A DNA stretch of 44,714 nt from Bacillota bacterium (GTDB taxonomy: Bacteria; Bacillota; TC1; UBA5767). Shown here piece after piece: positions 8,007-16,152 of the stretch. The stretch is taken from contig SKMO01000106.1 of assembly GCA_007121025.1 (NCBI GenBank), positions 1 to 44,714 of the forward strand. Reading direction: 5' to 3'. Position numbers and translations under genes: made by a program. Position 1 is the first letter of the stretch, and each line of letters begins with the position of its first letter. The notes under the pieces are model-generated. The model had not been told where the DNA came from. It ran no database searches and was given only the letters and a program-made list of their open reading frames with translations.

Positions 8007-11000
8007 ATGAGAATTAGTCTGTTCAGTGTGGACCGGCCCGTGGCCGTGACCATGATGATCCTGGGTGTGTTGCTGTTGGGTTTCGTGTCGCTGACCGGCC
8101 TGAGTATTGATCTGATGCCTGAGCTCGACCTCCCGATTGCGGTTGTCAGCACCCCGTACACAGGGGCCTCCCCTGCGGAAATCGAATCCATGGTCACCAG
8201 ACCCCTGGAAGAATCACTGGCCACCACCTCGGATCTCGAAAGCATGACGTCCTACTCGAGCGCCGGAAACTCGCTGATTCTTGTGCAATTTGGCTGGGAT
8301 ACAAACATGTCTGATGCCACACTGGAAATGCGGGAAATGGTGGACATGGTCAGGGATTTCCTTCCGGAGGATGCGGGTTCCCCAACGGTTCTGCAAATTG
8401 ATCCCAATATGATGCCCATCATGCAGTTTGGGATGACCGGGGACCGGGATATCGAAGAAATCAAAGCGCTGGCCGAAGACGAGATTGTCTATCGGCTGGA
8501 ACGGATCGAAGGAGTGGCCAGTGTGTCACTGACCGGTGGTTTGGACCGGGAAATCCGCGTGGTGACTGATCCAGGAAGACTTGAGCATTACGGCATCACC
8601 ATGAGTCAGATGATCCAGGCCATCGGCGCCGACAACATGAACATGTCGGCCGGCTTCGTCGAAAAGGGCAGCCGTGATCTGATTATTGATGTTGAGGGAC
8701 GTTTTACCGACCCGGGACAGATCGGTGATGTATTGGTCTACGGGGAGACCGGAGCCGGAATCCCGATCAGTACCCTGGCCCGCATTGAAGACGGTTTCCG
8801 GGAAGCAGAAAGTGTGGGTTTCGTGAACGGGCGGGAGTCGATCGCCCTGTCTGTCAGCAAACAGTCGGGCGCCAATACAGTGGCTGTCGCCCGTGCGGTC
8901 AACCAGGAAGTCGAGCGGCTCTCCAGTGTTCTGCCGGAGGATATCCGGATCGAAACGTTCTTCGATACGTCCGAATACATTCAGGTGGTCATCAATGCGG
9001 TGGCGGGGAACCTTCTGTTGGGCGGGTTGCTGGCAGCGCTTGTTCTGTTTTTGTTCCTGCGGGATATCCGGTCGACGCTGATTGTGGCCCTGTCCATGCC
9101 GATTTCAGTAGTGGCGACGTTCGTTTTAATGTATTTTTCCAACCTGACACTGAACATCATGACGCTCGGGGGGCTTGCCCTGGGGGTCGGTATGATGGTG
9201 GACAATTCCATTGTGGTTCTGGAAAACATTTTCCGGCACAATCAGCTGGGTGATCCGCGGATGGTGGCAGCAAAGGCTGGGGCAACGGAAGTCTCAGCCG
9301 CGATCACAGCGTCCACACTGACGACTGTAGCGGTCTTCTTCCCGATTGCCTTTACCGGAGGGATGACCTCTCAGATTTTCAACGAACTGGCACTGACAGT
9401 TTCCTTTGCTCTGCTGGCCTCTCTGTTTGTGGCGGTAACAGCGACGCCGATGCTGGCCTCCCGCCTGATTCGGGCGGACGCCTACCAACGGGCAGGCAAA
9501 GGACCGATCAAATCGTTTCTCGGCTGGTTTCATAAGGGGTTTGAGCGGATTGTTCGGGTTCATGGCCGGTTTTTGCGTGTTGCGCTGCGCAACAAGAAGA
9601 AGATGGTGGCGCTGTTTGTAGCCCTGTTTATTGGCTCGTTGAGCCTGTTTCCTCTGGTGGGTCAGGAGTTTATGCCCCCCACGGATGAAGGACAGATTTC
9701 CATGAGCGTCAGACTCCCACGGGGGACCAGGCTTGACGAGACAATCTCCATGGTTGAGGAACTGGAGGCATTTATCCAGACGATCCCGGAAGTTGAAATG
9801 ATCAGCTCATTGGTGGGCTCTTCAGGTGGGGGATTCTCACTGGGGGGAGGAGGGACCGAGCGGGGCGATCTGTATCTTCTTTTGAGCAGTGAGCGTGTCC
9901 GGACCACCGATGAAGTGGTCGAAGAAATCCGGCAGTATACCACAGGAATCCCAGGGGCAGAGATCAATGTCACGGCGGCGTCGTCCATGGAAGGCGGCAT
10001 GGGTGGCGGTTCGGCGATCCAACTGCTGATCAAAGGGCCGGAAATGGCGGTTTTGGAGGATCTTTCTGGAAGGATCTCCCAGGTGGTGGGCAGCGTGCCC
10101 GGCACCCGGGAAGTGAGTTCGTCGATTGACGAGCGCCGGCCTGAACTGCGGATCGTGGTTGACCGGGAGAAGGCCAGAAGCTACGGGCTGAATGCGGCCA
10201 CAGTGGCCCAGAGCGCCCGGATGGCGGTCGGTGGCCAGACGGCCACCCGTTTCCGGACGGAAACCCAGGAAGTGGACGTGCGGGTTCTTCTTGAAGACAG
10301 TGCCCGCGACAACGTGCAGAAAATCGGGTCCGTCCAGATCCCCAGTCCGATGGGGATGACCGTGCCACTGCGGGAAGTGGCAGCCATTGAAAACGTGGAC
10401 AGTCTCAACACGATCACCCGTCAGGACCAGGTCAGGATGGTGACTGTATCAGCGGATATTTTCGGGATCGACTTGAACCGGGCCACCAGTTCCATTGAGG
10501 AACAGGTTGCAGCCCAGGTCTCTCTGCCGGAAGGGTATGTCGTGGAGTTTTCCGGGATGGCCGAGCAGATGGAAGAGACCTTTGCCGACCTGACGCTGGT
10601 GGTAATTCTGGCGGCAATCCTCGTGTATATGATTCTGGCTGCGCAGTTTGAGTCACTGCTGTATCCGTTTATCGTGATGTTCACCCTGCCGTTTACCCTG
10701 GTCGGTGTTTTTGCGGCATTGCTGGTCACAGGAAAAACGTTAAACATTGTTTCGTTTATTGGTATTATAATGTTAGTGGGGATTGTGGTGAACAATGCCA
10801 TTGTGCTCATTGATTACGCCAATAAGCTTAAAGAGCGCGGAATGTCTTCGGAGGAAGCCATTCTGGAGGCATCAGCGGCCCGGCTTCGGCCGATCGTGAT
10901 GACCGCACTGACCACCATGCTGGCCATGGTTCCGATTGCTGTCGGCATTGGAAACGGTGGAGAAATGATCTCACCCATGGGTGTTGTGATCATCGGGGGT

Positions 11001-11117
11001 CTGCTGTTTGCCACCCTGATCACATTGATACTGATCCCGGTGATTTACCGGATCCTGGATGTGCTGAAAGAACGAAGAACGGTTCGCAGACAAAAAAAGG
11101 CGGAGGTAGTACAATGA
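8007..11117 (+). CDS. RND-family multidrug/hydrophobe efflux pump (AcrB/HAE1-like)
   Basis: The 1036-residue protein has the length and duplicated layout of RND pumps: an N-terminal membrane helix, a large extracytoplasmic porter domain, six helices around residues 335-540, then the same again. In TM4 the motif GVGMMVDNSIVVLENI keeps one proton-relay aspartate (D399). The neighbouring position is N400 where AcrB has a second aspartate, a variant common in HAE1 relatives outside the enterobacteria. The repeat GIVVNNAIVLIDYANKL is near residue 925. The substrate cannot be told from sequence. The last bases overlap the start of the TolC-like gene by four (11114-11117). Confidence 0.95.
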   Translation: MRISLFSVDRPVAVTMMILGVLLLGFVSLTGLSIDLMPELDLPIAVVSTPYTGASPAEIESMVTRPLEESLATTSDLESMTSYSSAGNSLILVQFGWDTNMSDATLEMREMVDMVRDFLPEDAGSPTVLQIDPNMMPIMQFGMTGDRDIEEIKALAEDEIVYRLERIEGVASVSLTGGLDREIRVVTDPGRLEHYGITMSQMIQAIGADNMNMSAGFVEKGSRDLIIDVEGRFTDPGQIGDVLVYGETGAGIPISTLARIEDGFREAESVGFVNGRESIALSVSKQSGANTVAVARAVNQEVERLSSVLPEDIRIETFFDTSEYIQVVINAVAGNLLLGGLLAALVLFLFLRDIRSTLIVALSMPISVVATFVLMYFSNLTLNIMTLGGLALGVGMMVDNSIVVLENIFRHNQLGDPRMVAAKAGATEVSAAITASTLTTVAVFFPIAFTGGMTSQIFNELALTVSFALLASLFVAVTATPMLASRLIRADAYQRAGKGPIKSFLGWFHKGFERIVRVHGRFLRVALRNKKKMVALFVALFIGSLSLFPLVGQEFMPPTDEGQISMSVRLPRGTRLDETISMVEELEAFIQTIPEVEMISSLVGSSGGGFSLGGGGTERGDLYLLLSSERVRTTDEVVEEIRQYTTGIPGAEINVTAASSMEGGMGGGSAIQLLIKGPEMAVLEDLSGRISQVVGSVPGTREVSSSIDERRPELRIVVDREKARSYGLNAATVAQSARMAVGGQTATRFRTETQEVDVRVLLEDSARDNVQKIGSVQIPSPMGMTVPLREVAAIENVDSLNTITRQDQVRMVTVSADIFGIDLNRATSSIEEQVAAQVSLPEGYVVEFSGMAEQMEETFADLTLVVILAAILVYMILAAQFESLLYPFIVMFTLPFTLVGVFAALLVTGKTLNIVSFIGIIMLVGIVVNNAIVLIDYANKLKERGMSSEEAILEASAARLRPIVMTALTTMLAMVPIAVGIGNGGEMISPMGVVIIGGLLFATLITLILIPVIYRILDVLKERRTVRRQKKAEVVQ

Positions 11118-12340
11118 AAACCGATACAATGACCCGATTTCGTGCCATTCTGGCCGTCACGCTGGTCTTCTGTCTGGGGCTTCCTGCTCTGTCATGGGGG
11201 GCTGGTGCACCGCAGCTGATGGCCCAGGAACAGGAAATCACAGCGGTTGACAACACGAACGAAAGCGAAGCGACTGAAACCGTCGGGGGTGAAGAAGCGT
11301 CTGAAGAGGATGGCGAAGAAACGGTTGGTCCGCTGTCCATGGATCTGACCCTTGAGGAGGCGCTGGAACTGGTGATGGAGGATAGCCTTCAGCTGGAACT
11401 GGCGGAACTGAATCTGGACAAGGCGGCGTTTTTGGAAGACCGGGATCGCAGAAGAGCCCGGAACATCGATTCTGTGTTCACCTACGATGCTGCACTGGCA
11501 AAAGAACTGGTTCCCCGCAGCGCACTGACGGGACTGCGTTTGGCAGAAAAAGAGCGGGAAATGATCGACAACGTGATTCAGATGAACACGGAGCGGGCAT
11601 ATATTGATCTGCTCAAGGCCCAGCAGGATCTGGGAAACGGCAAAAGGGCCCTCGAACGGGCCCGGGAGCAACTGCGGATTACCCGGGTGTCCTATGAAGC
11701 CGGAGTGGTGGCCCGGGGAGATCTTGTCGGAGCTCAGGCAGCAGCAGCCAGCAGTGAGGCGTCCCTTTCCGGATTGGAGTCGCGCCACCAGAGTGCCATG
11801 TTGCGGATGGCTGACACCCTGAATCTGCCGCTGGATACGGAGATCCGGGCGGTTAGCCGCTTTGCTTACGAACCGGCGGACATTGATGTGGACAAAGCGG
11901 TCCGTGAGGCACTGACAGACGACATAGCGGTATTGGCGGCCAGAGAAGCGCTTGCCCTTCGTGAACTGCAGTTTGACATTGCCCGCCGGTACTACACACC
12001 CAACACCTATATTTACAAAGAAGACAATTTTAATCTTCAGCAGAGCAAACTGGAACTGGAAGAGACGAAAAAGGGGCTGGAAGGTAATGTCCGCAATGCC
12101 TGGTACAACATGCTCGCCGCAGAGTCCGGTTATCTGGCTCTTCGGGAAGGGTTGGCGTTTTCACGGGAAAACTACCGGATTGCACAACTGAGATACCAGG
12201 AGGGCATGGCCACCCGCTTTGAAGTGGAGGAGGCAGAGGGAAGGCTCAGTGAGCAGGAAAAAGACGTTTCCCAGATGCTTTACACGTATAATCTGGCCCG
12301 GGCTCAGTTCCGTTATGCCATCTACGGAAGCGGATCCTGA
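11114..12340 (+). CDS. TolC-like (outer membrane factor superfamily) protein lacking clear beta-barrel segments
   Basis: The 408-residue protein has a signal peptide (LAVTLVFCLGLPALSWGAGA), a very acidic linker (about 40-75), then two repeats of long helices typical of TolC relatives (LTLEEALELVMEDS; ERAYIDLLKAQQDL; YEAGVVARGDLVGAQAAAAS; then YQEGMATRFEVEEAEGRLSE). The loops that normally carry two beta-strands are short. In each half only about 10-20 non-helical residues (near FTYDAALAKELVPRS and ARRYYTPNTYIYKEDNF) replace the usual longer segment. I infer a helical conduit or scaffold without an outer-membrane barrel, which would suit a cell without an outer membrane. It is the third gene of the efflux operon. 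Confidence 0.8.
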   Translation: MKTDTMTRFRAILAVTLVFCLGLPALSWGAGAPQLMAQEQEITAVDNTNESEATETVGGEEASEEDGEETVGPLSMDLTLEEALELVMEDSLQLELAELNLDKAAFLEDRDRRRARNIDSVFTYDAALAKELVPRSALTGLRLAEKEREMIDNVIQMNTERAYIDLLKAQQDLGNGKRALERAREQLRITRVSYEAGVVARGDLVGAQAAAASSEASLSGLESRHQSAMLRMADTLNLPLDTEIRAVSRFAYEPADIDVDKAVREALTDDIAVLAAREALALRELQFDIARRYYTPNTYIYKEDNFNLQQSKLELEETKKGLEGNVRNAWYNMLAAESGYLALREGLAFSRENYRIAQLRYQEGMATRFEVEEAEGRLSEQEKDVSQMLYTYNLARAQFRYAIYGSGS

Positions 12341-12909
12341 TGAAAACGATAGACACCCGCCGAAAAATTCTGGAAGGGGCATACAATTGCTTTTCCCGAA
12401 GGGAATACCATGAAGTGAAAATTGCTGACGTCGCCCTGACGGCCGGTGTTGGCAAAGGAACAGTGTACGAATATTTTGCCAGCAAACAGGAGCTTTACGG
12501 GGAACTGTTTCACTTTATGGGCGATGTGTACGTAGAAGCCATAGAGGAAGCCATCCGGCAGGGGGGGCCTGTCTCCGATACGCTGGAGCGACTCTATCTG
12601 ACGCATGCCGGATTTCATCAAAAACTGATGCAGTCGGATCACGGGGTTCTTCTCTTGGAAGAGATGATGTCAGGCCGGCGTCATCAGGACCTCTACCCGC
12701 TTCACGAGCGGATCCGTGGTTTGATGACGCAAATCGTCCGTCAGGGCGTCGGAGATGGACTGTTCGCACCGGAGCTAGATGAGAGAATGGCTTCGCTGTT
12801 TCTCATGACTGGACTTCCCTGCATTGTTTATGGAGACCAGTTGGAAAACACCCAGGACAATGTCCGTACAATGGTCAGTCTTGCCCTGAACGGACTGATT
12901 CGACGGTAA
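12340..12909 (+). CDS. TetR/AcrR-family transcriptional regulator of the efflux operon
   Basis: The 189-residue protein starts with a TetR helix-turn-helix (about residues 5-50), with the recognition region TAGVGKGTVYEYFASKQELY. The C-terminal helical ligand domain is divergent, as usual for the family. Its ATG shares one base with the TGA of the TolC-like gene (TGATG), so it is translated with the operon. It is the likely repressor acting at the 18-bp palindrome over the operon promoter. Ligands are unknown, but pump substrates would be natural inducers. Confidence 0.9.
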   Translation: MKTIDTRRKILEGAYNCFSRREYHEVKIADVALTAGVGKGTVYEYFASKQELYGELFHFMGDVYVEAIEEAIRQGGPVSDTLERLYLTHAGFHQKLMQSDHGVLLLEEMMSGRRHQDLYPLHERIRGLMTQIVRQGVGDGLFAPELDERMASLFLMTGLPCIVYGDQLENTQDNVRTMVSLALNGLIRR

Positions 12910-12940
12910 AAGTGTCTCCGCTCCAGGCGGAGACACTTTT
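12908..12940 (+). terminator. Strong hairpin terminator after the efflux operon
   Basis: A perfect 14-bp stem AAAAGTGTCTCCGC / GCGGAGACACTTTT surrounds a 5-base loop. The A and T ends make it work in either direction. Confidence 0.9.
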
Positions 12941-13026
12941 CTGCCGAATGTGTTTGGTGCTATGGTCGCCTGACGCATTTTGTGAGAAAATATGAACAGA
13001 ATGCAAACGAAACGAGAGTGCGTTGA

Positions 13027-16000
13027 ATGATTAGACAATGGATTGCGGGATTGGTTTGCGCTGTGATGCTTGCAGCGATGCCAGGGCCTGCGTATGGTTT
13101 TCATGATGTACCGGAGGGTTACTGGGCACAGGAACAGATCGTCTCGATGGCTGCCCGGGAACTGGTTTCCGGGTATCCGGATGGGACTTATCGGCCCGAC
13201 CGGGTTTTAACCCGAGCAGAAGCCGCAGTCATGTTGGTCAATGCAGTGGGTCTGGGCCAGGAGGTCCGGGATATTCAGGGTTCCGGGAGCATTTTTCGGG
13301 ATGTGACTTCCGGCCACTGGGCAGCTGCATACATCAATGTGGCCTGGGAGCAGGGGTTTGTGGGAGGATATCCAGACGGGACGTTTCGCCCGGGGCAGCA
13401 AGTGAACCGGGTGGAGATGGCGTCCATGCTGGTCAGGGCCCTGGACCTTGATGTTTCGGCACGGACGGTTCCGCTGACCTACCGGGATAAAGAGACCGTG
13501 CCTGACTGGGCCAGGACCACGGTGGAGGCGGCTACAGTCCTGGGTCTTGTCAGCGGTTATCCGGATGGTACGTTCAGGCCTCTTCAGCGGGTTCGCCGGG
13601 ATGAGGCCACATCCATGTTGTCCGGGTTTGCGGGTCTGCGGGGCATCACATGGCATTTTCATGGTGAGATCCTGGAAACGCAGTCCGGACAGGTGCGCAT
13701 GGACGTCAGTGGAGAGGATCACCTGTTTCCACTGTCCCCGGCGTTTCTGTTCAGTCAGGATGGACGGCTGATGCCGGTGGTTCCTGACCCTGGAAGCCGG
13801 GTGCTCGTCATTCTTGACGTTGATGGCCAAATCATTTTCATGAAGATGGTGACCGGGGATCCTCTGCCGGGCCTGATACCGGAGTATTCGCAGTCCGTGC
13901 AACAGAAACAGCCCTGGGTACAGCAGATGGTCCCGGTGTCCCAAAGTGAACGGAGCACACCGGCCACGGCCGCGCAGGCTGTGGCCAGTGCGGGATTGCT
14001 CCGCCAGACAATGGGATTGCGGGAGGAACAGCGGGGAACAGGAGAAATCATTGCGATCATTGATACAGGGATAGACCCCCGGATTGACAGCCTGCGACGG
14101 ATGCCCGATGGAAGTGAAAAACTGGTCGACTTTCTGTCACTTGGCGAGGAAGGACTGGTCCCCATGGACGGAGTGATCAGCAAAACCGGTCTCTATGCCG
14201 ATGTCGGCGGCCGGCGGTACAACCTCAGTGGTGTGCAGACACAAAGTGGAGAAATCCCTTACGGTTGGATCAATGAAGAAGACCTGGGGGTCGACTTGAA
14301 CGGCAACGGAACTCTCGGTGAACGGCTGTTGGTTATGCTGGGTGATACAGAGACGGCTGGCAGGTACGATCGGGTGTACGTCGATCTGCGCAACAATGGG
14401 CGGTTTACGGATTTCCCAGCCGGAAAGGTGTTTTCCGAAAGCCGTGAGACCTATCAGTTTCCCGGGGCGGGCCGTCCCATTAACTATGTGGTCACCGAGA
14501 TTGACCCGGAAGGTTCATTGGTCAGATTCGGGTTTGATCTCAATGGACATGGGACAATGATGGCCGCCGCGGCAGCGGGATCAGGTCCACAGGGCGGAGT
14601 GGCTCCGGGCAGTCAGCTGTTGGTGATTAAAGCGTTTAACAAGAATGGCGAAGCCAGCTGGACTGATCTGGAGGAGGCCATTCGGCTTGCGGTTGCCAAA
14701 GGGGCAACCGTTGTGAACCTGAGCATGGGATACCAGGACCGGGTGACCTCAGGAAACAATTCTCTGACCTACCTGGCGGAGATCTACAGTCGGCGTTTCG
14801 GGGTGGTGTTTGTGGGTGCGGCTGGAAATTTCGGTCCGGGGACATTGTCGCTGGGAACACCGGGAAACGGAAAGACCGTGGTCACAGCCGGAGCGTATGT
14901 CCCGGCGTTGTACGCAAAACAGGTGCTGGGCCTCCCGGTGACCGAAGACAGTCTCTGGGCATACAGTTCAAGCGGTCCCCGGCCGGACGGTTATCTTGGG
15001 GTGGATGTTCTGGCTCCGGGAGTGGCTGTACTGCCGACGCCTGAATGGGATGCGTCTTCCTTCAGGCAATTGGAGGGGACCAGCGTCGCCTCGGCGCTTC
15101 TTTCAGGAGGCGTGGCATCAGTGTTGTCTGGTGTCACAGCGAACAGGCGGGGTTTACTGGAGGAGATGATGCCCAGGGCCCTGGCTGAAACCGCCCGGCC
15201 GCTGGCACAGAAAGATGCGTACCAGACCGGAGGTGGAAGAGTCGATCTTTCCGCGCTGTCCGGTTGGACCGGGAGACGTGCGGGGTTTGATTTGACAACC
15301 TGGCACAGGACACTGAGCGTGGGGCAGGGAATTTTTGCAAGGGAGTACCTGCCGGGCAGTCTGGCGGTCTTACTTTCGTCAAACAGTACAGAGGAGAAAC
15401 TGGTTTACTGGCAAAGCGATGTGGACTGGATGCGACCGCAGTCAAATTTGATGGTGGTCCCGGCGGGCAGTCGGCGGTCCCTTCAGCTGAATTTCAACGT
15501 TCCGCAGGAACCGGGGCTGTACACCGGTACGCTGCGGGCCAGTGTGACGCCGCAGATGACAGAGGCCCGGTCGATCACTGTCGGTGTGGTGGTTCCAGAA
15601 CCATGGGACGGGGACCGGGTGCTGGTCCAGGGAATCTTGAGTGCAGGAAAGACCCAGCGTCATTTCATCAACGTGCCTGAAAGCTGCGTGACACTGGAGG
15701 GAACGGTTCAGATGCTGACAGGACGATTGGCCTATTTGCTTTATGGTCCCCAGGGGGAACTGATGATGCGTTCATCGGACACGGGACTGTCGGGATGGGC
15801 GCTGGAAGACCCCTTGCCGGGGACATGGGAGCTGGTATTGTACAGTCCGCTTGAAAGCGCTCTTGATTCCCGGCAGGGAACCTACAGAATAGCAGTGGAC
15901 AGATTGAGCGCGGGTGTGGAACAGGAAAAGCCCGGGCACCGCTATCTTCTGGGTAATGTGACCCGCCGGCTTCGTCCGGGCAGGCAGTGGATTGGATTAT

Positions 16001-16140
16001 CCGTCCGCGACCGGGATCATCGCCCGGTGGACGGAGTGATGCTGGAGATTGACGGGAAACTGTTCATGGTGCGCAATGGCTGGATCAACATCAGGGTGGA
16101 CGTGGTGGAAACGGATGCCGGACTGCAGATCCGGTTTTAG
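13027..16140 (+). CDS. SLH-anchored subtilisin-like serine protease (S8)
   Basis: The 1037-residue protein has a signal peptide (about 1-24, ending PAYG) and three SLH repeats (about 25-205, each with the GYPDGTYRP or GYPDGTFRP signature) that bind pyruvylated wall polymer. The subtilase domain runs from about 330 to 740. Its catalytic triad is intact: D346 in IIDTGID, H508 in LNGHGTMMA and S686 in EGTSVAS, with the oxyanion asparagine N601 in GAAGNFG. Some 150 residues are inserted between D and H and include DLNGNGTLGE, which resembles a calcium loop. The C-terminal ~290 residues look like beta-rich, PPC-like domains. It should act on the outer cell surface. Codon 1 is ATG with only a weak binding site. 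Confidence 0.92.
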   Translation: MIRQWIAGLVCAVMLAAMPGPAYGFHDVPEGYWAQEQIVSMAARELVSGYPDGTYRPDRVLTRAEAAVMLVNAVGLGQEVRDIQGSGSIFRDVTSGHWAAAYINVAWEQGFVGGYPDGTFRPGQQVNRVEMASMLVRALDLDVSARTVPLTYRDKETVPDWARTTVEAATVLGLVSGYPDGTFRPLQRVRRDEATSMLSGFAGLRGITWHFHGEILETQSGQVRMDVSGEDHLFPLSPAFLFSQDGRLMPVVPDPGSRVLVILDVDGQIIFMKMVTGDPLPGLIPEYSQSVQQKQPWVQQMVPVSQSERSTPATAAQAVASAGLLRQTMGLREEQRGTGEIIAIIDTGIDPRIDSLRRMPDGSEKLVDFLSLGEEGLVPMDGVISKTGLYADVGGRRYNLSGVQTQSGEIPYGWINEEDLGVDLNGNGTLGERLLVMLGDTETAGRYDRVYVDLRNNGRFTDFPAGKVFSESRETYQFPGAGRPINYVVTEIDPEGSLVRFGFDLNGHGTMMAAAAAGSGPQGGVAPGSQLLVIKAFNKNGEASWTDLEEAIRLAVAKGATVVNLSMGYQDRVTSGNNSLTYLAEIYSRRFGVVFVGAAGNFGPGTLSLGTPGNGKTVVTAGAYVPALYAKQVLGLPVTEDSLWAYSSSGPRPDGYLGVDVLAPGVAVLPTPEWDASSFRQLEGTSVASALLSGGVASVLSGVTANRRGLLEEMMPRALAETARPLAQKDAYQTGGGRVDLSALSGWTGRRAGFDLTTWHRTLSVGQGIFAREYLPGSLAVLLSSNSTEEKLVYWQSDVDWMRPQSNLMVVPAGSRRSLQLNFNVPQEPGLYTGTLRASVTPQMTEARSITVGVVVPEPWDGDRVLVQGILSAGKTQRHFINVPESCVTLEGTVQMLTGRLAYLLYGPQGELMMRSSDTGLSGWALEDPLPGTWELVLYSPLESALDSRQGTYRIAVDRLSAGVEQEKPGHRYLLGNVTRRLRPGRQWIGLSVRDRDHRPVDGVMLEIDGKLFMVRNGWINIRVDVVETDAGLQIRF

Positions 16141-16152
16141 GAGGACGATTCA

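Noticed and set aside
11114-12340. TolC-like gene taken as proof of an outer membrane
   Set aside because: No outer-membrane assembly genes are visible, the barrel segments seem missing, and related proteins occur in single-membrane Clostridia.
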